In this document: piece by piece, positions 21,529-24,278 of the stretch
Position numbering within the stretch: position 1 is the first letter of the stretch
How the letters are laid out: each line of letters opens with the position of its first letter
Assembly (NCBI GenBank): GCA_003248755.1
Contig: QFQW01000054.1
Location: 1-24,278, forward strand
Length of the DNA: 24,278 bases
Reading direction: 5' to 3'
From: Chryseobacterium sp.
GTDB lineage: Bacteria > Bacteroidota > Bacteroidia > Flavobacteriales > Weeksellaceae
Program-made: the position numbers and the translations under genes
The notes under the pieces: model-generated
Database searches by the model: none
Seen by the model: the letters and a program-made list of their open reading frames with translations, nothing else
What the model was told of the DNA's origin: nothing

Positions 21529-22563
21529 ATGATTCCAAAAACAATGAAAGCGGCAGTTGTACAAGGTTACGGACAGCCATTGAAAATTATGGAAGTTCCG
21601 GTAAGAGAACCCGGACGCTATGAAGTATTAGTAAAAGTAATTGCCTGCGGTGTCTGCCACACCGATTTGCACGCTGTGGACGGCGACTGGCCTGCAAAAC
21701 CAAAAATGCCCCTGATTCCGGGACACGAGGGTGTTGGAATTGTGGTAGCTTGCGGACCGGAAGCGATGGTGAAAGAAGGTGATGCAGTAGGCGTTCCTTG
21801 GTTGTATTCGGCTTGTGGATGCTGCGATTATTGTATCACGGGATGGGAAACGCTTTGTGAAGCTCAGCAAAACGGAGGTTACAGTGTAGACGGCGGATTT
21901 GCAGAATATGTGATTGCAGATTCCAGATATGTAGGACATTTGAAAGATAATGTGAACTTCCTTGAAATTGCTCCGATTCTTTGTGCCGGTGTAACGGTTT
22001 ACAAAGGTCTGAAAGAAACCGAAACAAAACCCGGAGAATGGGTTGCCATTTCCGGAATCGGTGGATTAGGACACGTTGCAGTTCAGTATGCAAAAGCTAT
22101 GGGAATGCACGTTGCGGCAATAGATGTTGCAGATGATAAATTGGAATTGGCTAAAAAACTAGGTGCGGATTTGGTTGTCAATGCAAAAGAAACCGACCCG
22201 GGAGAATATCTTCACAAAGAAGTTGGAGGAATGCACGGTGCGTTGATTACCGCTGTTTCTCCAATTGCTTTCAAACAAGGGATAGATGTTCTGAGAAGAA
22301 AAGGTACAATTGCACTGAATGGTCTGCCGCCAGGTTCTTTCCCATTACCGATTTTCGAGACTGTTCTTAAGAGAATTACCGTGAGAGGTTCTATTGTTGG
22401 AACCAGAAAAGATTTACAAGAGGCTCTTGATTTTGCCAACGAAGGTTTGGTAAAAGCTACCGTAACTTCTGCAAAACTAGAAGATATCAACGACGTATTT
22501 GACAAAATGAAAGCCGGACAAATCGATGGCCGTATTGTTTTGGATATTGCTGGACAAAATTAA
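21529..22563 (+). CDS. adhP: Zinc-dependent alcohol dehydrogenase (AdhP-like)
   Basis: The 344-residue protein is a medium-chain zinc alcohol dehydrogenase. Catalytic zinc ligands are C40 (in CGVCHTDLHAV), H66 (PGHEGVG) and C152. Structural zinc ligands are C96, C99, C102 and C110 in the stretch ACGCCDYCITGWETLC (95-110). The NAD-binding GIGGLGHVAVQYAKAMG (176-192) is followed by D199, which favours NAD over NADP. This is the AdhP/AdhA type that interconverts ethanol and acetaldehyde. It follows the aldehyde dehydrogenase gene by 219 nt, an interval filled by a GC-rich repeat, and precedes a DUF779 gene; together they could convert an alcohol to the acid. A strong terminator follows its stop. 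Confidence 0.95.
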   Translation: MIPKTMKAAVVQGYGQPLKIMEVPVREPGRYEVLVKVIACGVCHTDLHAVDGDWPAKPKMPLIPGHEGVGIVVACGPEAMVKEGDAVGVPWLYSACGCCDYCITGWETLCEAQQNGGYSVDGGFAEYVIADSRYVGHLKDNVNFLEIAPILCAGVTVYKGLKETETKPGEWVAISGIGGLGHVAVQYAKAMGMHVAAIDVADDKLELAKKLGADLVVNAKETDPGEYLHKEVGGMHGALITAVSPIAFKQGIDVLRRKGTIALNGLPPGSFPLPIFETVLKRITVRGSIVGTRKDLQEALDFANEGLVKATVTSAKLEDINDVFDKMKAGQIDGRIVLDIAGQN

Positions 22564-22586
22564 ATTATTGTTATTTTGAGTTTTTT

Positions 22587-22617
22587 AAGCCCGGCAGATT
22601 TTGTTTGTCGGGTTTTT
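22587..22617 (+). terminator. Terminator of the alcohol dehydrogenase gene
   Basis: A 12-bp stem with three G-U pairs (22587-22598 with 22604-22615) around a 5-nt loop, followed by T residues. It lies 23 nt after the stop codon. Confidence 0.8.
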
Positions 22618-22647
22618 GATTAATTTTAAAAGTAATGTTTTTATAAT

Positions 22648-22775
22648 CGCAAAGGCGCAAAAATGGTTAACTTATTGATGTATTTAAGTCGCAAAGTAGA
22701 GCTTCGTGATATAATAAATCTTCGGGTTTTGCGACTTGAAACAGTTTAATAGAAAAATTAAGTTGCGCCTTTGCG
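22648..22775. repeat. Nested inverted repeat between alcohol dehydrogenase and DUF779 genes
   Basis: Outer arms CGCAAAGGCGCAA (22648-22660) and TTGCGCCTTTGCG (22763-22775) are perfect inverted copies of 13 nt. Inside, AAGTCGCAAA (22686-22695) pairs perfectly with TTTGCGACTT (22728-22737). The layout resembles the element before lnt (10233-10395), with other sequences but the same GCAAAG/CACAAAG words. Confidence 0.85.
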
Positions 22776-22804
22776 TTTAAAATAATAATTAAAAAATAGA
22801 AAAT

Positions 22805-23194
22805 ATGGAAACCAAAGATAGAATCTCAAGACTTTCCGTAACCGAAAAAGCTTTGGAAGTGATTTGGGAGCTTGAAAAAAAACACGGCGAACTGATGTTT
22901 TATCAAGCGGGTGGCTGTTGCGAAGGAACTCAACCGCAATGTTTTGAAAAAGGAGGTTATTTCCCAAGGATGAATGATGCGATGATTGGGACAATCAATG
23001 GTCACGAGTTCTGGATAGACCGAGACTTATTCGAGTATTGGAAGTATTCCCATTTCACATTAGATGTTTTAGATGGTTGGGGACCTGGTGGATTTTCTTT
23101 GGAAACGCCTTTAGGTAAAACCTTCAAGGTTCATTACAGGTTATTTACACCAGAAGAACTGGAAAATTTGGAACCTGTGAAACGTAGCGAATAA
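22805..23194 (+). CDS. DUF779 domain protein
   Basis: The 129-residue protein matches DUF779 along its whole length. The core is HGELMFYQAGGCCEGTQPQC (27-46), with three cysteines (C38, C39, C46), followed by FWIDRDLFEYW (69-79) and GPGGFSLETPLGKTF (93-107). Function is unknown. From memory, DUF779 genes lie next to aldehyde dehydrogenase genes in several phyla (for example beside a mycobacterial aldehyde dehydrogenase), and here it follows aldehyde and alcohol dehydrogenase genes. A role in assembling, protecting or regulating the dehydrogenase, or in binding a metal or aldehyde through the cysteines, is inference. A nested inverted repeat fills the 241-nt gap upstream, so it may be transcribed separately from the alcohol dehydrogenase gene. 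Confidence 0.88.
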   Translation: METKDRISRLSVTEKALEVIWELEKKHGELMFYQAGGCCEGTQPQCFEKGGYFPRMNDAMIGTINGHEFWIDRDLFEYWKYSHFTLDVLDGWGPGGFSLETPLGKTFKVHYRLFTPEELENLEPVKRSE

Positions 23195-23197
23195 AAA

Positions 23198-23223
23198 AGG
23201 ATAGATTGCTCTATCCTCTTTTT
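23198..23223. terminator. Terminator between convergent genes
   Basis: Stem AGGATAG / CTATCCT (23198-23204 with 23211-23217) with a 6-nt loop, flanked by A residues on the left and CTTTTTT on the right. It directly follows the DUF779 stop and lies 45 nt from the HMG-CoA synthase stop. Confidence 0.75.
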
Positions 23224-23267
23224 AAATTATCTGCAATATATTTCCTTTAAAAACAAAAAATTTACTT

Positions 23268-24278
23268 TTATTGGTAAGAATAATATCTTGCGCCTTTCAG
23301 AACAGGACTGTCTTTTTCAACTCTCGTCAATCCGAATCCTTTATAATCTGGATTTACAGAAGAATCCAACTGTTTACGGTGCAACTTCTCATAAGTTTCG
23401 AAATCAATTGCTAGTCTGTTTTTCAGGCTATCAAAAAGGTTCCACTTTTCTACAACAGATTTCCATTCGGGAGAAATTTTACCCACAAATACTTTAGACT
23501 TAGAACCACTTCCGTAAGCTAAAAAACCGATTTCTTTCTCAGTCAAATCTTCATTTTCATTAAACGAAGTTTGTAGTGCAGACAACAACGCCATAAAAAT
23601 AGAAGCGGTGTACATATTTCCAATTTCGGAAGAAGCTCTTTGAGATTTCTCAATTTTTTCATTGATGAATTTTATATAATCTTCAGATTTTGCAATGGCT
23701 TTTTGTTTCTCGGCATCAGAAAAATCAAGATGATTTTCTAAACTATAAATCTCGGTAAAAACCCTTTTCCCGTGGAATGCATAAGGCAAATGGAAAATCA
23801 AATACCTCCAATCTTCGTAAGGCCTCACTGTAAAAGTCTGCTCTTTGTAATGCTGATAAGCTTCACGGATTCTGTCCTGATAACAAACATTAGAATATTG
23901 CCCGTCAAAAACAGGTTCGTCTGTAAACACTTCAATTTTATCAGGATAATTTTCCAGCGCTGAATTAAATTCAGATTTAGAATGATGACGTCTCGGTTTG
24001 AAAAAATCGAAAACACTTTCTGTTGCCACACCCCAATTATTATCAACCTCAATCAATCTCGGATTGGCAGAAACCAAAAGTGCAACTGCGCCTCCACCTT
24101 GTGTATATTCTCCGGAAGAAGCCAATTCATACTTCGCATAATCACTGGCAATGACTACTGCTTTTTTCGTTGGATTTGCTCTTACAAAATCCAATGAATT
24201 GTGAAGTGCATCCACCGCACCAACACAGGCAAAAGTCATATCGACCACATCACAGTTTTTGAAACTTCTTTCCCCAAA
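23268..24278 (-). CDS. Hydroxymethylglutaryl-CoA synthase (partial, N-terminus outside window)
   Basis: The last 336 residues are visible; the frame is open to the window edge, so the first in-frame GTG (24248) is internal and not the start. The catalytic cysteine is C18 of the visible part, in MTFACVGAVDALHN (14-27). The block YTQGGGAVALLV (near visible residues 58-69), and later FHLPYAFHGKRVFTE and AYGSGSKSKVFVGKI, are typical of HMG-CoA synthases. It condenses acetoacetyl-CoA with acetyl-CoA to HMG-CoA in the mevalonate route to isoprenoids, which Flavobacteriia such as Chryseobacterium use instead of the MEP route. A related acyl-condensing role (polyketide beta-branching) is unlikely, since no polyketide genes are near. 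Confidence 0.9.
   Translation of the reverse strand, partial: FGERSFKNCDVVDMTFACVGAVDALHNSLDFVRANPTKKAVVIASDYAKYELASSGEYTQGGGAVALLVSANPRLIEVDNNWGVATESVFDFFKPRRHHSKSEFNSALENYPDKIEVFTDEPVFDGQYSNVCYQDRIREAYQHYKEQTFTVRPYEDWRYLIFHLPYAFHGKRVFTEIYSLENHLDFSDAEKQKAIAKSEDYIKFINEKIEKSQRASSEIGNMYTASIFMALLSALQTSFNENEDLTEKEIGFLAYGSGSKSKVFVGKISPEWKSVVEKWNLFDSLKNRLAIDFETYEKLHRKQLDSSVNPDYKGFGLTRVEKDSPVLKGARYYSYQ

Noticed and set aside
1..24278. tRNA or rRNA genes
   Set aside because: No gap holds a cloverleaf-like sequence or a recognisable rRNA segment; all gaps are under about 250 nt and are explained by repeats, terminators or leaders.

Overview
The window looks like chromosomal DNA of a Bacteroidota bacterium, most likely of the Chryseobacterium / Epilithonimonas / Kaistella group (Weeksellaceae). 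Reasons: low GC; signal peptides of the type MKK...SNAQ / ASAQ; a type IX secretion (T9SS) sorting domain; the gliding genes gldF and gldG; a two-gene transketolase; starts preceded by A-rich stretches rather than Shine-Dalgarno sites; and promoter boxes of the flavobacterial form TAnnTTTG, sometimes with an upstream TTG. I see no phage, insertion sequence, CRISPR array, tRNA or rRNA. No gene-free stretch exceeds about 240 bases, but several gaps hold palindromic repeats.

Layout. 1-1377 (minus): the two halves of a split transketolase. 1502-2712 (minus): two small secreted outer-membrane barrel proteins, each with its own terminator. 2767-4648: phoH (minus), divergent from a DUF62 SAM hydrolase (plus), which ends at a shared bidirectional terminator. 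4694-6859 (minus): a secreted metzincin zinc protease with CUB-like and T9SS sorting domains. 7003-12054 (plus): hemJ, gldF, gldG and lnt, with repeat elements in three of the gaps. 12129-14108 (minus): a DinB-fold protein, a GNAT acetyltransferase, a barstar homologue and a membrane-anchored barnase-type ribonuclease. 14222-15361 (plus): acyl-CoA dehydrogenase. 15421-15879 (minus): DUF305 membrane protein. 15970-18565 (plus): MazG-like pyrophosphohydrolase, thioredoxin-like lipoprotein, DUF4230 protein, a 59-residue hydrophilic protein and a stress-protein-like protein. 18655-23194: an AraC regulator divergent from aldehyde dehydrogenase, zinc alcohol dehydrogenase and a DUF779 protein. 23268-24278 (minus): HMG-CoA synthase, cut by the window edge.

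How the genes work together. Most of the window is housekeeping: pentose phosphate shunt, haem synthesis, lipoprotein maturation, mevalonate pathway, fatty-acid oxidation. Two clusters stand out. The first is a barnase/barstar pair in which all catalytic residues of the RNase are present, the RNase has an N-terminal membrane segment and two cysteines, and the barstar gene overlaps a GNAT gene by 11 nt. The second is an alcohol/aldehyde oxidation module (AraC - ALDH - ADH - DUF779). The gaps also hold several families of palindromic repeats, some lying where promoters or operon links should be (between gldF and gldG, directly before lnt, between the aldehyde and alcohol dehydrogenase genes). 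I found no clearly new multi-gene defence or biosynthetic system.
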